Below are positions 44,265-53,868 of a stretch of DNA of 64,000 bases, one piece after another. The translations under genes and the position numbers were made by a program. Location: assembly GCF_001006785.1 (NCBI RefSeq), contig NZ_CDHO01000001.1, positions 434,001-498,000 of the forward strand, in the 5' to 3' direction. Within the stretch, counting starts at the first letter, position 1. Each line of letters opens with the position of its first letter. The notes below the pieces were generated by a model. The model saw only the letters and a program-made list of their open reading frames with translations, was not told the origin of the DNA and searched no databases. The DNA comes from Hyphomicrobium_B sp001006785. GTDB taxonomy: Bacteria > Pseudomonadota > Alphaproteobacteria > Rhizobiales > Hyphomicrobiaceae.

Positions 44265-46895
44265 TTGCAGACGGCGCGCCAGAAACATGATGAGGAAAAG
44301 ATCGGCGGCCACCGTGGGATCTGGGATCGCGTCGACTGGTCATTCGTTGGGGCGATCGTCGCGCTTGCGGCGTTCTCGTATGCCGCGTCCGTTCTCTACA
44401 AGACGCTCGAAAGCATCTCGTGGGACCAGGTTCGTCACACGATCGTTACGTTTCCGCTGTCGCGTCTGGCTCTCGCAGGGCTTGCGACGGCTGCGTCTTA
44501 TCTCGCTCTCGTTGGATATGATCTCATCGCATTGCGATTGGTCGGAGCGCGCCGCGTTCCGCTGCGAACAACCGCCATCACCTCGTTCATCAGCCATGCC
44601 GTGACGTTCACGTTCGGCTTTGGGGTTCTGACCGGCGGCGCCGTCCGCATGCGCCTTTATCGGCCGTGGAAGGTTTCGACCGATCAGGTTCTGGCCGTTG
44701 TCCTGCTTTGCGCGTTGAGCTTCTGGGCGGGGCTTGCCGCCATCGCCGGCATCTGCCTTGCCGTCGATCCGGAACTGGTCGCGGCGCTGGTTGGACTGGA
44801 TGCAGCGGCGTGTCGAATTCTCGGGTTTGCCATTCTGACGGCGCTGGCGCTGTGGCTGGCTATTTCGGCGCGCAAAAGAACCGTCATCGCCGTCCGCGAC
44901 TGGCAGCTGCCATTGCCGGGAGCAGGCACGACGCTTGCCGCGATCTTCGTCGGGATGGCGGATGTCGCGGCCGCGGCCGTCGCGCTGTGGGTGCTGTTGC
45001 CGCACGACGTCGCCGTTACGCTGCCGGGGTTTCTGGTCGTGTTTTCGCTCGCGATCGTTGTCGGGGTGCTCAGCCATGTGCCGGGCGGTTTCGGCGTCTT
45101 CGATGCAATCGTGCTGCTCGGCATCGCCAAGGGTGCGCCGTCGCCGGAACTCGTCAGCTCCCTGGTGCTGTTCCGCCTCATCTATTACTTCGTGCCGGTG
45201 ACGATCGCAGCGATGATGCTCGTTGCCTACGAAGTGCGCGCCCGCTTGCGCGTCGCGCATGAGGACAGCAGCCAGACTGCGGCGCTGTTCGATCCGATCA
45301 TTCCACCGCTTGCGGCGGTCGCGACGTTTTTCGGCGGACTGGTTCTGCTTGTCGCGGGTACGCTGCCGGCGGAGCGTATCGCGGTCGTTCGAAATTTCAT
45401 TCCGCTACCGTTCGTCGAAGCGTCGCATTTCATCGCTAGTCTCGTCGGGACGATCCTGCTCGTCGTGGCGAACGGCCTGGCGCACAGGTTGCGCTCGGCC
45501 TGGCAACTGGCGCTGCTCCTGCTCGGCGGCGGCGCGATCTTCTCGGTGACGAAAGGATTGAATTTCGGCGAAGCCTTAATTTGTCTCGCAGCGGCCGGAT
45601 TGCTTATCGTCGGACGGCGGGAATTCTATCGCCAGGGCGGCGTGTTCGCGGGACGCCCGTCGGCGTCGTCGCTGCTTGCCGTCGCGGTTGCCGTCAGTGC
45701 GTCGGCTTTCATCGGCCTCGCGATCTATCGCGGCATTCCCTACGACAACTCGCTGTGGTGGGAATTCGCGTATCATCAGGACGCGTCGCGGTTCCTGCGC
45801 GCCACGCTCGGTGCGGCGACCATCGTCATCGTTATCGCCGCCTATCAGCTGATGCACAGGGTTGCGCCCGAGCGACGCCACGTTTCACCGTCCGAGATGC
45901 AGGAGGTCGAGGCGATCGTCGGCGCGTCGACGCAGATCACGTCGGAGCTGGCGCTCATCGGCGACAAGCGATTTCTGTTTTCTCAAAGCGGCGACGGCTT
46001 CGTGATGTACGACGTGCGCGGCTCGACGTGGGTCGCGATGGGCGATCCGATCGCGAACGGAAGCGCGGATCTCACCGACCTCGTTTGGCGGTTCAAGGAG
46101 AATGCGGACGAGCGCCGCGGTTCGCCGGTTTTCTATCAGGTCGCGGCCGACAATCTGCCGGTCTATCTCGACGCGGGTTTCTCGCTGATCAAGCTCGGTG
46201 AGGATGCCTGGGTCGATCTCGAAGCCTTCACGCTCGACGGTAAAGTCGGGCGGCGGCTCAGGCAGACGAAGTCACGCGTAGAGCGCAGCAACGTGTCGTT
46301 CGAAATCGTTAAAGCCGAGAATGTCGCGAAATATTTTCCGGCTTTGAAGCGCGTGTCGGACGCGTGGCTGCAGGTGCATGGGCGTCGCGAGAAGGGGTTT
46401 TCGCTCGGCTTCTGGAACGAAGATTATCTCAGCCGGCACGATATCGCGGTCGTTCGACACGAGGATCGCATCGTCGCGTTCGCGAATATTTTGCGCAAGC
46501 CCGCTTCGGCGACGGCGTCGCTCGATCTGATGCGGCATGTGCCGGATGCGCCCGAGAGCGTCATGGATTATCTGGTCGTGATGCTGCTCGAGCAAATGAA
46601 GTCCGAGGGCTACAAATGGTTCAACCTCGGCATGGCGCCGTTGTCTGGTCTCCCCGAGCATCGACTTGCGTCGCGCTGGGCGAGGCTCGCCGGGCTGTTC
46701 TTCCGTTACGGCGATCGGCTCTACAACTTCGAGGGCGTGCGCATTTTCAAGAGCAAGTTCAAACCGGAATGGCGGCCGAAATATCTCGCCTACGAGCACG
46801 GTCTGCGTCTGCCGCAAACCTTGCTCGATATCGCGGGATTGATCAGCTCAAGTCCGCAGCGTGTGGTCGCGGAGCGCCAGCGACATGACGCCTAG
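44265..46895 (+). CDS. mprF: Bifunctional lysylphosphatidylglycerol synthase/flippase MprF (LpiA)
   Basis: MprF transfers lysine from Lys-tRNA to phosphatidylglycerol and flips the product, lowering membrane charge and increasing resistance to cationic peptides and acid. The protein of about 876 residues has an N-terminal flippase part with about 14 membrane segments (including FGFGVLTGGAVRMRLYRPWK and SHVPGGFGVFDAIVLLGIAK) and a cytosolic DUF2156 synthase domain from about residue 570 (FLFSQSGDGFVMYDVRGSTW; YKWFNLGMAPLSGLPEHRLA). The start is a TTG at 44265 preceded by GGGAG; a TTG at 44223 is possible. It overlaps acvB, its partner in rhizobia (lpiA-atvA). Confidence 0.93.
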   Translation: MQTARQKHDEEKIGGHRGIWDRVDWSFVGAIVALAAFSYAASVLYKTLESISWDQVRHTIVTFPLSRLALAGLATAASYLALVGYDLIALRLVGARRVPLRTTAITSFISHAVTFTFGFGVLTGGAVRMRLYRPWKVSTDQVLAVVLLCALSFWAGLAAIAGICLAVDPELVAALVGLDAAACRILGFAILTALALWLAISARKRTVIAVRDWQLPLPGAGTTLAAIFVGMADVAAAAVALWVLLPHDVAVTLPGFLVVFSLAIVVGVLSHVPGGFGVFDAIVLLGIAKGAPSPELVSSLVLFRLIYYFVPVTIAAMMLVAYEVRARLRVAHEDSSQTAALFDPIIPPLAAVATFFGGLVLLVAGTLPAERIAVVRNFIPLPFVEASHFIASLVGTILLVVANGLAHRLRSAWQLALLLLGGGAIFSVTKGLNFGEALICLAAAGLLIVGRREFYRQGGVFAGRPSASSLLAVAVAVSASAFIGLAIYRGIPYDNSLWWEFAYHQDASRFLRATLGAATIVIVIAAYQLMHRVAPERRHVSPSEMQEVEAIVGASTQITSELALIGDKRFLFSQSGDGFVMYDVRGSTWVAMGDPIANGSADLTDLVWRFKENADERRGSPVFYQVAADNLPVYLDAGFSLIKLGEDAWVDLEAFTLDGKVGRRLRQTKSRVERSNVSFEIVKAENVAKYFPALKRVSDAWLQVHGRREKGFSLGFWNEDYLSRHDIAVVRHEDRIVAFANILRKPASATASLDLMRHVPDAPESVMDYLVVMLLEQMKSEGYKWFNLGMAPLSGLPEHRLASRWARLAGLFFRYGDRLYNFEGVRIFKSKFKPEWRPKYLAYEHGLRLPQTLLDIAGLISSSPQRVVAERQRHDA

Positions 46896-48270
46896 CGTTC
46901 GGCTCAAGGGCATTCTCGGCATGTCCGCATTTGCTGCGATCTTGGGTGCACTGGCGGTGCTGACTGCGAACGTCGCCATGGCGGCGACGACTGTGACGCA
47001 GCCGCGCTTCGGAAGCGTCGAAGTCGTCACGCCGAAGGCGCCCGGCTCCGCGTTCGTGATTTTGCTCAGCGATCCGAATGATTCTTCGTCCGCTGCTCGC
47101 GAGATCGCGACGGAGATTGCCGATCGCGGCGCTGCCGTGGCGGTCATCGATGCGGCTGCGATGCGGTCCATTCTGCAAGCCTCCGACAGCGCCAAAGCGT
47201 GCATCGACCTGTTCGGCGATCTGGAAAGTCTGGCGCGCATGGCCGAGCGACAGATCGGCATGGCGACCTGGCAACAGCCGGTTCTGCTTGGCATCGGCGA
47301 TGGCGGTGCGGTGGCCTATCTCGGACTGGCGCAGGCGCCGTCGAACACGCTTGCGGGTGCGGTGAGCTTCGGGTTCTCACCAACGCTCGCTTCGGCGAAA
47401 CCCTTTTGCGATGTGACGTCGTCGGCGGGCGAAGGTGCCCAGACGTTCACCTATCAGCCTGCGCAATTGGCGGGGCGTTGGATCGCCATCACCGCAAACG
47501 CCGGTGAGCCAAGCCTCAAGCCGTTTCTCGATGCGCACCCAGGCTCGCAGGCGATTGCTGCGCCTGCCGGCGACAAAGCGGGACGCGATGCCGCGATCAA
47601 GGCCGTCTTCGAAGTTGCGGCGACGACGGGGGCGGCGCTCAGCGATCTGCCGCTCGTGGAGCTTCCCGCGAAGCATCCAAGGGTTCTCGTGGTCTTTTTC
47701 TCAGGGGACGGCGGCTGGCGCGACATCGACAAGCAACTCGGCGAACTGCTGTCCAAGGATGGTGTCGCGGTGATCGGCGTTGATGCGCTGCGCTACTTCT
47801 GGAGCAAGAAAGATCCGCAGACGATTGCTGCCGACATCCACCGCATCATCGCTCACTACGGACCCGCTTGGGGTGTGAAATCCTTCGCCCTCGCGGGATA
47901 TTCCTTCGGGGCGGGCATCATTCCGCTGACGTGGCCGAAGCTTGCGCCGGCGACGCAAGACCAGATCAAGCTGATCGCGATGCTCGGGCTGGAGCCTGTC
48001 GCGCGGCTGCAGATGTCGATGGCGGGTTGGCTGGGTTTGAGTTCTTCCGCCGACATTCCGCTTGGGGCTTATCTGGCGCAACTGCCGAAGGCGCGCGTCA
48101 TGTGCGTCTATAGCGTCGAGGAGCAGAAGGACAACAATACCGGGTGCACGCTGGCGGAGCTCGACGGGGCGACGCGCATCAGCCGGACGGGCGGTCACCA
48201 CTTCGGCGGCGATTACGATGATATCGCGCGGATCATTCTCGAGCGGCTCAACGCGGCGGGCGAGAAGTGA
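46885..48270 (+). CDS. acvB: AcvB/AtvA-type periplasmic lysyl-phosphatidylglycerol hydrolase
   Basis: The 461-residue protein has a signal peptide (residues about 1-33) and a C-terminal alpha/beta-hydrolase VirJ domain with FFSGDGGWRD, the nucleophile motif AGYSFGAGI and the His region GGHHFGGDYDDIA. Agrobacterium AcvB hydrolyses lysyl-phosphatidylglycerol in the periplasm, and the R. tropici homologue AtvA is needed for acid tolerance. The ATG at 46885 overlaps the mprF stop by 11 bases, so lipid synthesis and hydrolysis are co-produced. The N-terminal VirJ-like region (about 50-240) is the usual second module of chromosomal AcvB. Confidence 0.92.
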   Translation: MTPSVRLKGILGMSAFAAILGALAVLTANVAMAATTVTQPRFGSVEVVTPKAPGSAFVILLSDPNDSSSAAREIATEIADRGAAVAVIDAAAMRSILQASDSAKACIDLFGDLESLARMAERQIGMATWQQPVLLGIGDGGAVAYLGLAQAPSNTLAGAVSFGFSPTLASAKPFCDVTSSAGEGAQTFTYQPAQLAGRWIAITANAGEPSLKPFLDAHPGSQAIAAPAGDKAGRDAAIKAVFEVAATTGAALSDLPLVELPAKHPRVLVVFFSGDGGWRDIDKQLGELLSKDGVAVIGVDALRYFWSKKDPQTIAADIHRIIAHYGPAWGVKSFALAGYSFGAGIIPLTWPKLAPATQDQIKLIAMLGLEPVARLQMSMAGWLGLSSSADIPLGAYLAQLPKARVMCVYSVEEQKDNNTGCTLAELDGATRISRTGGHHFGGDYDDIARIILERLNAAGEK

Positions 48271-48291
48271 CGGCGGGCTTGCAAAGGTGGA

Positions 48292-48368
48292 TGGTACCGC
48301 CTCCCAGAGTTGAACCGGGGACCTCTAGATCCACAATCTAGCGCTCTAACCAACTGAGCTAAGGCGGC
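48292..48368 (-). tRNA. tRNA-His (anticodon GTG)
   Basis: The - strand folds into a full cloverleaf: acceptor GCCGCCT / AGGCGGT, D-arm GCTC / GAGC, anticodon stem CTAGA / TCTAG with GTG, and T-arm CCCGG / CTGGG. CCA is encoded (48292-48294). The first acceptor pair is G1-U72, the discriminator is A73 and there is no G at -1 pairing with C73. This is the atypical identity set known for many alphaproteobacterial tRNA-His genes and their HisRS. It overlaps no gene and converges with acvB. Confidence 0.97.
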
Positions 48369-48454
48369 ACAGGCTTTGTTTACAAAGCAATAAATCGAGG
48401 ATGGCGCCGCCGTCCATGATTTTCGGACCGGCGCTCCCCGATTTCAGAGCCCTG

Positions 48455-48483
48455 CTATCACCACAGCTGCCCCAAAGGGTCAA
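48455..48483 (-). promoter_or_regulatory. Sigma-70 promoter for tRNA-His
   Basis: Reading on the - strand, TTGACC (48478-48483) and TGATAG (48455-48460) are spaced by exactly 17 bases. Transcription would start about 80 bases before the tRNA. The interval from 48369 to 48454 has no gene. Confidence 0.55.
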
Positions 48484-48499
48484 GGGCCGAATGGGCTTG

Positions 48500-49159
48500 T
48501 CAGATGGTTCGCGACGGGCCGCCGCGCCCGCCGAGTAGGAACGCCAACACAAGCCCTGCGACGAAGCCGCCGACGTGCGCCATGTAGGCGACGCCACCGA
48601 CGTCGGCGGTCTCGTCGGTTGTGGCGATGGTGCCGACGCTGCTGAAAAGCTGCAGCACGATCCAGAAGCCGATGACGGCGATCGCCGGAAGCGAAACGAT
48701 CTGGCGAATGACGAAAACGTCGACGCGCGCGTGCGGGAACAGCAGAATATAGGCGCCGAGGACGCCTGCTATGGCGCCTGAAGCTCCGACGTTCGGAATG
48801 CTCGAGCCGCTGTTGACGTAATACTGGGCGAACGTCGCAGCGATGCCGCAGGCGAGATAAAACGCGAGGAAGCGGACGTGGCCGAAGCGATCCTCAATGT
48901 TGTCGCCGAAGATGTAGAGGTACAGCATGTTGCCGATGAGATGCATCCAGCCGCCGTGCATGAACATGGCGGTCAGGAGCGTCGGCAGGTTGCCGGCGGG
49001 ATCGTCGTTGAAGCGGCTTGGGATGAACGACCAGTCCTGAATGAACTGATCTCCGGCATTCAGCTCCAGGAGAAAGACGAGCACGTTGATCGCGATCAGG
49101 CCGTAGGTGACGACCGGCGTGGTCCTCAGCGCACTGTCGTCGTCGCCGATCGGAAACAT
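48500..49159 (-). CDS. Rhomboid-family intramembrane serine protease
   Basis: The 219-residue protein has about six membrane segments. The catalytic Ser is in NVGASGAIAGVLGAY (near residue 127) and the catalytic His in YMAHVGGFVAGLVLA (near residue 195); the HGGWMHLIGNMLYLYIFG block in the second segment is also conserved. Substrates are unknown. The gene lies upstream of nothing else on its strand before tRNA-His and is preceded by ubiG at 29 bases, so both may share a transcript. Confidence 0.93.
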   Translation of the reverse strand: MFPIGDDDSALRTTPVVTYGLIAINVLVFLLELNAGDQFIQDWSFIPSRFNDDPAGNLPTLLTAMFMHGGWMHLIGNMLYLYIFGDNIEDRFGHVRFLAFYLACGIAATFAQYYVNSGSSIPNVGASGAIAGVLGAYILLFPHARVDVFVIRQIVSLPAIAVIGFWIVLQLFSSVGTIATTDETADVGGVAYMAHVGGFVAGLVLAFLLGGRGGPSRTI

Positions 49160-49188
49160 GCGCCTCCCCCTTCGATTTGCGCCGCCGT

Positions 49189-49968
49189 TCAGGCGGCCAA
49201 CGGCTTTTTCACGGACATCAAATAATTCACATCCGTGTCGGGATTACGAGCCCAGACATCCCGTAGCGGCGTGTAGGTGATGCCTTCAAACTGGGGATCG
49301 GTAAGACCGGCCGTCTCGGCGTAGCGCCGCAGCTCGTCGGTGGTCACGAACCGGTCCCACTGATGTGTGCCGCGCGGCAGCCAGCCCAGAACGTACTCGG
49401 CGCCGACGATCGCCAACGCCCATGCCTTCAACGTGCGGTTCAACGTCGAGAAAACGGCGAGCCCGCCGGGACGGACGAGGGTCGCGCATTCGGAAATGAA
49501 CTTCTCAGGATCGGGAACGTGCTCGACGACCTCGAGACAGGCGACGATGTCGAAGGTGCGGCCTTCGGCGACGAGGTCTTCGACGCGGACGGGACGATAG
49601 TCGATCGCGAGGCCCTGCGCGTCGGCGTGGCTTTTGGCGATGGCGATGTTGCGCTCCGAGGGATCGATCGCGGTGACCGTCGCGCCCATTCGCGTCAGCG
49701 GCTCGGCGACGAGGCCGCCGCCGCAGCCGATGTCGAGCGCCGTCAGACCGGAGAGCGGTTTCAGAATTTTCGCATCGCGACCGAAATGGGCGACGGCCTG
49801 GTCGCGAATGAATGAGAGCCGCGGCGGTCCGATCTGATGCAGGGGGCGGAATTTTCCGTTCGGGTCCCACCATTCGGAAGCGATCTCGGAAAAGCGCCGC
49901 ACTTCCTCGGGATCGAGGTTCGCGCTTCCAGGGGTCGGATCGTCGTGCTGGCGGGATGCGGCGGTCAT
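49189..49968 (-). CDS. ubiG: Ubiquinone biosynthesis O-methyltransferase UbiG
   Basis: UbiG performs both O-methylations in ubiquinone synthesis. The 259-residue protein shows the SAM site LTALDIGCGGGLVAEPLTRM, the ATVTAIDPSERNIAIA segment and the family signature EWWDPNGKFRPLHQIGPPRL near residues 32-51. Length is normal. It is divergent from lysC, with the usual alphaproteobacterial neighbourhood ubiG / lysC. Confidence 0.95.
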   Translation of the reverse strand: MTAASRQHDDPTPGSANLDPEEVRRFSEIASEWWDPNGKFRPLHQIGPPRLSFIRDQAVAHFGRDAKILKPLSGLTALDIGCGGGLVAEPLTRMGATVTAIDPSERNIAIAKSHADAQGLAIDYRPVRVEDLVAEGRTFDIVACLEVVEHVPDPEKFISECATLVRPGGLAVFSTLNRTLKAWALAIVGAEYVLGWLPRGTHQWDRFVTTDELRRYAETAGLTDPQFEGITYTPLRDVWARNPDTDVNYLMSVKKPLAA

Positions 49969-50176
49969 TTTGGGCTCCGGTTTGCGGCTAGTCGCCAGCG
50001 GCGCGGCGAACTTGTCAAGCGCGGCACGATCCCGCTCGTCTTTGGGATGGCCGCTGAGCAGTTGCCCGGGGGCTCGCGAGCCGCTAAGAAGCCGGGACTC
50101 AATCCAGAAATTAAGGCTTCACAGGTCCTATCTGGGCCCGTCCGAGCCTATAGCAAGTGCAGGACAGACACTCAGG

Positions 50177-51439
50177 ATGGCGACCGTTGTGATGAAATTC
50201 GGCGGCACCTCGGTCGCCAACATCGAGCGCATCCAGAACGTGGCGCGGCACGTCAAGCGCGAGGTCGATGCCGGCAACAAGGTCGCCGTGGTCGTCTCGG
50301 CGATGTCGGGCGTCACGAACCAGCTTGTCGCCTGGGTCAAGGAAGTTTCGCCGCTCTACGACGCGCGCGAATATGACTCCGTCGTCGCGACCGGCGAGCA
50401 GGTGACGGCAGGCCTTCTGGCCTTGGCGCTGCAAGCCATGGGTCTCAAGGCGCGCTCCTGGACCGGATGGCAGGTGCCGATCAAAACCGACACGGCTCAT
50501 GGTGCAGCGCGCATCATCGATATTCCGGGCGCCGATCTCAAACGGCAGATCGACAGCGGAGAGGTTGCGGTCATCACCGGCTTCCAGGGCATCGAAGCGG
50601 ATGCCAATCGCGTGGCGACGCTCGGCCGCGGCGGCTCGGATACGAGTGCGGTTGCGATCGCGGTCGCGCTCGAAGCGGACGTCTGCGATATCTATACCGA
50701 CGTCGACGGCGTCTATACGACCGATCCGCGGATTGTGCCGAAGGCGCGGCGGCTCGCCAAGGTTTCCTATGAAGAGATGCTGGAAATGGCATCGCTCGGC
50801 TCGAAGGTGCTGCAAACGCGCTCCGTCGAGCTGGCTATGGTCTACAAGGTGAAGACGCGCGTTCTGTCGAGCTTCGTCGCGCCGGACGCGATGCAGCCCT
50901 ACAGACCCGACAACGTCGAGAATATCGGAACTATCGTTTGCGACGAGGATGAGATCGTGGAACAGCAGGTCGTGAGCGGCATCGCCTATGCCAAAGACGA
51001 GGCCAAGGTGACGCTTCTGAAGGTCGACGATAAGCCGGGCGTCGCGGCGCGCATCTTCGGGCCGTTGTCGGATGCGAGCATCAACGTCGACATGATCGTT
51101 CAGAATGTCACGCCGGACGGCAAGCACACCGACATGACGTTCACCGTGCAGGCTTCGGAGTTGCCGCGCACGCTCGATGTTCTGAAAAAGGCTAAAGCCG
51201 ACATCGGCCACTTCGACGTCAAAAGCTCGGCGGACGTCGTGAAAATCTCGGTGATCGGTGTCGGCATGCGCAGTCACGCGGGCGTTGCGGCGCAGATGTT
51301 CAAAACTCTTGCCGAAAAAGGCATCAACATCCACGCCATCTCGACATCCGAGATAAAAATCAGTGTATTGATCGATGCTGTCTATGCCGAGCTTGCCGTG
51401 CGCACGCTGCACACGGTCTACGGTCTCGACAGCGACTGA
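50177..51439 (+). CDS. lysC: Aspartate kinase
   Basis: LysC phosphorylates aspartate, the first step to Lys, Thr and Met. The 420-residue single-function enzyme starts MATVVMKFGGTSVANIERI, with GRGGSDTSAVAIAVALEADV and CDIYTDVDGVYTTDPR in the kinase domain. Two ACT domains follow (KVTLLKVDDKPGVAARIFGP and KISVIGVGMRSHAGVAAQMF), expected to mediate feedback control by Lys/Thr. The ATG at 50177 is chosen; the open frame upstream to 49970 is not family-like. Confidence 0.96.
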   Translation: MATVVMKFGGTSVANIERIQNVARHVKREVDAGNKVAVVVSAMSGVTNQLVAWVKEVSPLYDAREYDSVVATGEQVTAGLLALALQAMGLKARSWTGWQVPIKTDTAHGAARIIDIPGADLKRQIDSGEVAVITGFQGIEADANRVATLGRGGSDTSAVAIAVALEADVCDIYTDVDGVYTTDPRIVPKARRLAKVSYEEMLEMASLGSKVLQTRSVELAMVYKVKTRVLSSFVAPDAMQPYRPDNVENIGTIVCDEDEIVEQQVVSGIAYAKDEAKVTLLKVDDKPGVAARIFGPLSDASINVDMIVQNVTPDGKHTDMTFTVQASELPRTLDVLKKAKADIGHFDVKSSADVVKISVIGVGMRSHAGVAAQMFKTLAEKGINIHAISTSEIKISVLIDAVYAELAVRTLHTVYGLDSD

Positions 51440-51466
51440 GCGCGGATTCTTTCGGCCGCGCTGTTC
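51439..51466 (+). terminator. Possible terminator after lysC
   Basis: A 7-bp stem AGCGCGG / CCGCGCT starts at the last base of the lysC stop codon and is followed by GTTCTT. The T tract is poor, so it may only reduce read-through into ptsP. Confidence 0.4.
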
Positions 51467-51507
51467 TTAGCCCCTGATGGACCGTCCGGGCGGGCGGTAC
51501 GAAGAGC

Positions 51508-53802
51508 ATGATCGCGCGGCCCAACGATCCAAGACCGCTTCCGAGCGAAACCTCGCTCCGGGTGATTATGCGCGGCTTGCGCGAGATCATGTCCGAAGGC
51601 GGCGAGGGCCAGGACAAGCTCGACCGCATCGTGCGCCAGATCGCGGGCGTCATGGTCGCCGATGTGTGCTCCATCTATCTCAAGCGTCAGGATGGCTCGC
51701 TGGAGTTGTTCGCGACCGAGGGGCTTAACCCGTCGGCCGTTCACAAGACGCGGATGAAGCGCGGGGAAGGACTCGTCGGTCGCTGCTCCGAGCTTGGCGT
51801 GACGGTCAACGAACCCGAGGCTTCGAGCCATCCGGCGTTTTCCTACCGTCCCGAGACGAGCGAAGAAATCTATCACTCGCTGCTAGCGGTTCCGATCTCG
51901 CGTTCGGGCCAGGTGCTCGGCGTGCTCGTCATCCAGAACCGGATGTCGAAGGAATATTCCGACGAGGACGTCGAGGTGCTGCAGGCGACGGCGATGGTCG
52001 TCGCCGAAAACCTCGTCTCAGGCGCGGTCGCAGGTACGGGCGCGGCGCTCGAAGGCTCGCTGTCGCAGCCGATGGCGATCGAGGGCGAACCGCTGTCGGA
52101 GGGGATCGCGCTCGGGCACGTGGTGCTGCACGAGCCGCGCATCGTCGTCACGCATTTGCTGTCTGACAATCCGGTCGCCGAAATGGACCGGCTCGACACG
52201 GCGCTCACCAAGCTGCAGGTGAACATCGACGAGATGTTCGAGCATGACCACCTCTCGGCGGTCGGTGAGCATCGCGATGTGCTCGAAGCCTATCGCATGT
52301 TCGCGCACGACAAGGGCTGGCACCGTCGCTTGCGCGAAGCGGTCGAGGGCGGGTTGACGGCGGAAGCAGCCGTCGAGCGCGTGCAGAACGCCATGCGCAC
52401 GCGCATGCTGAAGCAGCACGACAGCTACTGGAAGGAGCGGCAACGCGATCTCGATGATCTTTCCGATCGCCTGCTGCGCGTGCTCGCGGGGCGGCTCAAG
52501 AGTTCGGAAGATGGCAGCGGCCTGCCGTCTGAGGTCATCCTTGTCGCCCGCACGATGGGCCCCGCCGAACTGCTCGATTACGATCGCAGCCGCCTTCGCG
52601 GCCTGATCGTCGAGGATGGATCGAGCCAAAGCCATGTCGCAGTCGTCGCCAAGGCGCTGGGCATCGCCGCGATCGGACAAGCAGCCGGGATCGTCGATCG
52701 CGTTGCTGCCGGCGACGCTGCGATCATCGACGCGGTCGCGGGCGAAGTGCATCTGCGGCCGACGAACGAGGTGATTGCCGCCTATTCCGACAAGGTGCGG
52801 TTCCGGGCGCGCAAGCAGAAGCGGTACCAGTCGCTGCGCGGTCGTCCGGCAGTGACGAAGGACGGCATTCGCATTTCGCTGCTCATGAACGCCGGGCTGC
52901 TCGTCGACATGTCGCATCTGACGGAGTCGGGCGCCGACGGCGTCGGGCTCTACCGGACCGAATTGCAGTTCATGCTGTCGGACTCCTTTCCGAGGCTCGA
53001 CCGGCAGACGCAGCTTTATCGCTCGGTGATCGAGGAAGCGCAGGGCAAGACGGTCGTGTTCCGGTCGCTCGATATTGGCGGCGACAAGGTGCTGCCGTAT
53101 CTCCGCCAGCCGAAGGAAGAGAACCCGGCTCTAGGATGGCGCGCGATCCGCATGTCGCTCGACCGGCCGGAGCTTTTCCGCCTGCAGATGCGTGCGCTTC
53201 TGAAGGCTGCCGCCGGACGCGAACTCAGGGTCATGATCCCGATGGTGTCGGCGTCCTATGAGCTTGGCGCGATCCGGGCCTTGATCGAAAAAGAAAAGAC
53301 GTTCCTGACGACGCATGGGCATCAGCTTCCGAGCAACATCCTTGTCGGCGCGATGTTCGAAGTGCCGGCGCTGCTGTTCGATCTCGACGCGTTTCTGTCG
53401 CGGGTCGATTTCGTGTCGATCGGCTCGAACGACCTGATGCAGTTCATGTTCGCTGCGGACCGCACCAATGCGCGCGTCGCAAGCCGGTTCGACGTGCTGA
53501 CGGCTGCGCCTCTTCGTGCGCTGCGGATGCTGATCAAGGCTGCGAAGAAGCACAAGGTGCCGCTGACACTTTGCGGCGAGATGGCGGGCAGTCCGCTCGA
53601 AGCCATGTCGCTCATCGCGCTCGGGCTGCGCTCGCTGTCGATGGCGCCTGCTTCGATCGGTCCGATCAAGACGATGATCCTGTCGCTCGATGCGGAAAAA
53701 GCGACGACTTACGTCGAAGAACTTCTCAAAGGGGATGCCAAAGACATCCGCATGTCCTTGCAGCAGTTTGCCGAAAACGAAGGCGTCGCCATCGACGGCT
53801 GA
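51508..53802 (+). CDS. ptsP: PTS-Ntr enzyme I, PtsP
   Basis: PtsP starts the nitrogen-related phosphotransfer chain (EINtr to NPr to EIIANtr), sensing nitrogen state rather than transporting sugar. The 764-residue protein has an N-terminal GAF domain (about 15-165), the enzyme I N-terminal helical domain, the phosphohistidine domain with active His in EDGSSQSHVAVVAKALGIAA, and the PEP-binding barrel (GVGLYRTELQFML, FRSLDIGGDKVLPYL, SIGSNDLMQF, CGEMAGSPLEA). It follows lysC, as in most Hyphomicrobiales. NPr and EIIANtr are not in the window. Confidence 0.96.
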   Translation: MIARPNDPRPLPSETSLRVIMRGLREIMSEGGEGQDKLDRIVRQIAGVMVADVCSIYLKRQDGSLELFATEGLNPSAVHKTRMKRGEGLVGRCSELGVTVNEPEASSHPAFSYRPETSEEIYHSLLAVPISRSGQVLGVLVIQNRMSKEYSDEDVEVLQATAMVVAENLVSGAVAGTGAALEGSLSQPMAIEGEPLSEGIALGHVVLHEPRIVVTHLLSDNPVAEMDRLDTALTKLQVNIDEMFEHDHLSAVGEHRDVLEAYRMFAHDKGWHRRLREAVEGGLTAEAAVERVQNAMRTRMLKQHDSYWKERQRDLDDLSDRLLRVLAGRLKSSEDGSGLPSEVILVARTMGPAELLDYDRSRLRGLIVEDGSSQSHVAVVAKALGIAAIGQAAGIVDRVAAGDAAIIDAVAGEVHLRPTNEVIAAYSDKVRFRARKQKRYQSLRGRPAVTKDGIRISLLMNAGLLVDMSHLTESGADGVGLYRTELQFMLSDSFPRLDRQTQLYRSVIEEAQGKTVVFRSLDIGGDKVLPYLRQPKEENPALGWRAIRMSLDRPELFRLQMRALLKAAAGRELRVMIPMVSASYELGAIRALIEKEKTFLTTHGHQLPSNILVGAMFEVPALLFDLDAFLSRVDFVSIGSNDLMQFMFAADRTNARVASRFDVLTAAPLRALRMLIKAAKKHKVPLTLCGEMAGSPLEAMSLIALGLRSLSMAPASIGPIKTMILSLDAEKATTYVEELLKGDAKDIRMSLQQFAENEGVAIDG

Positions 53803-53868
53803 TGTGCTTCAAAAGCCTTTGACAAAAATACTTTTTTAACCAACATTGGGGTGAGGGTTGAGGGACCG

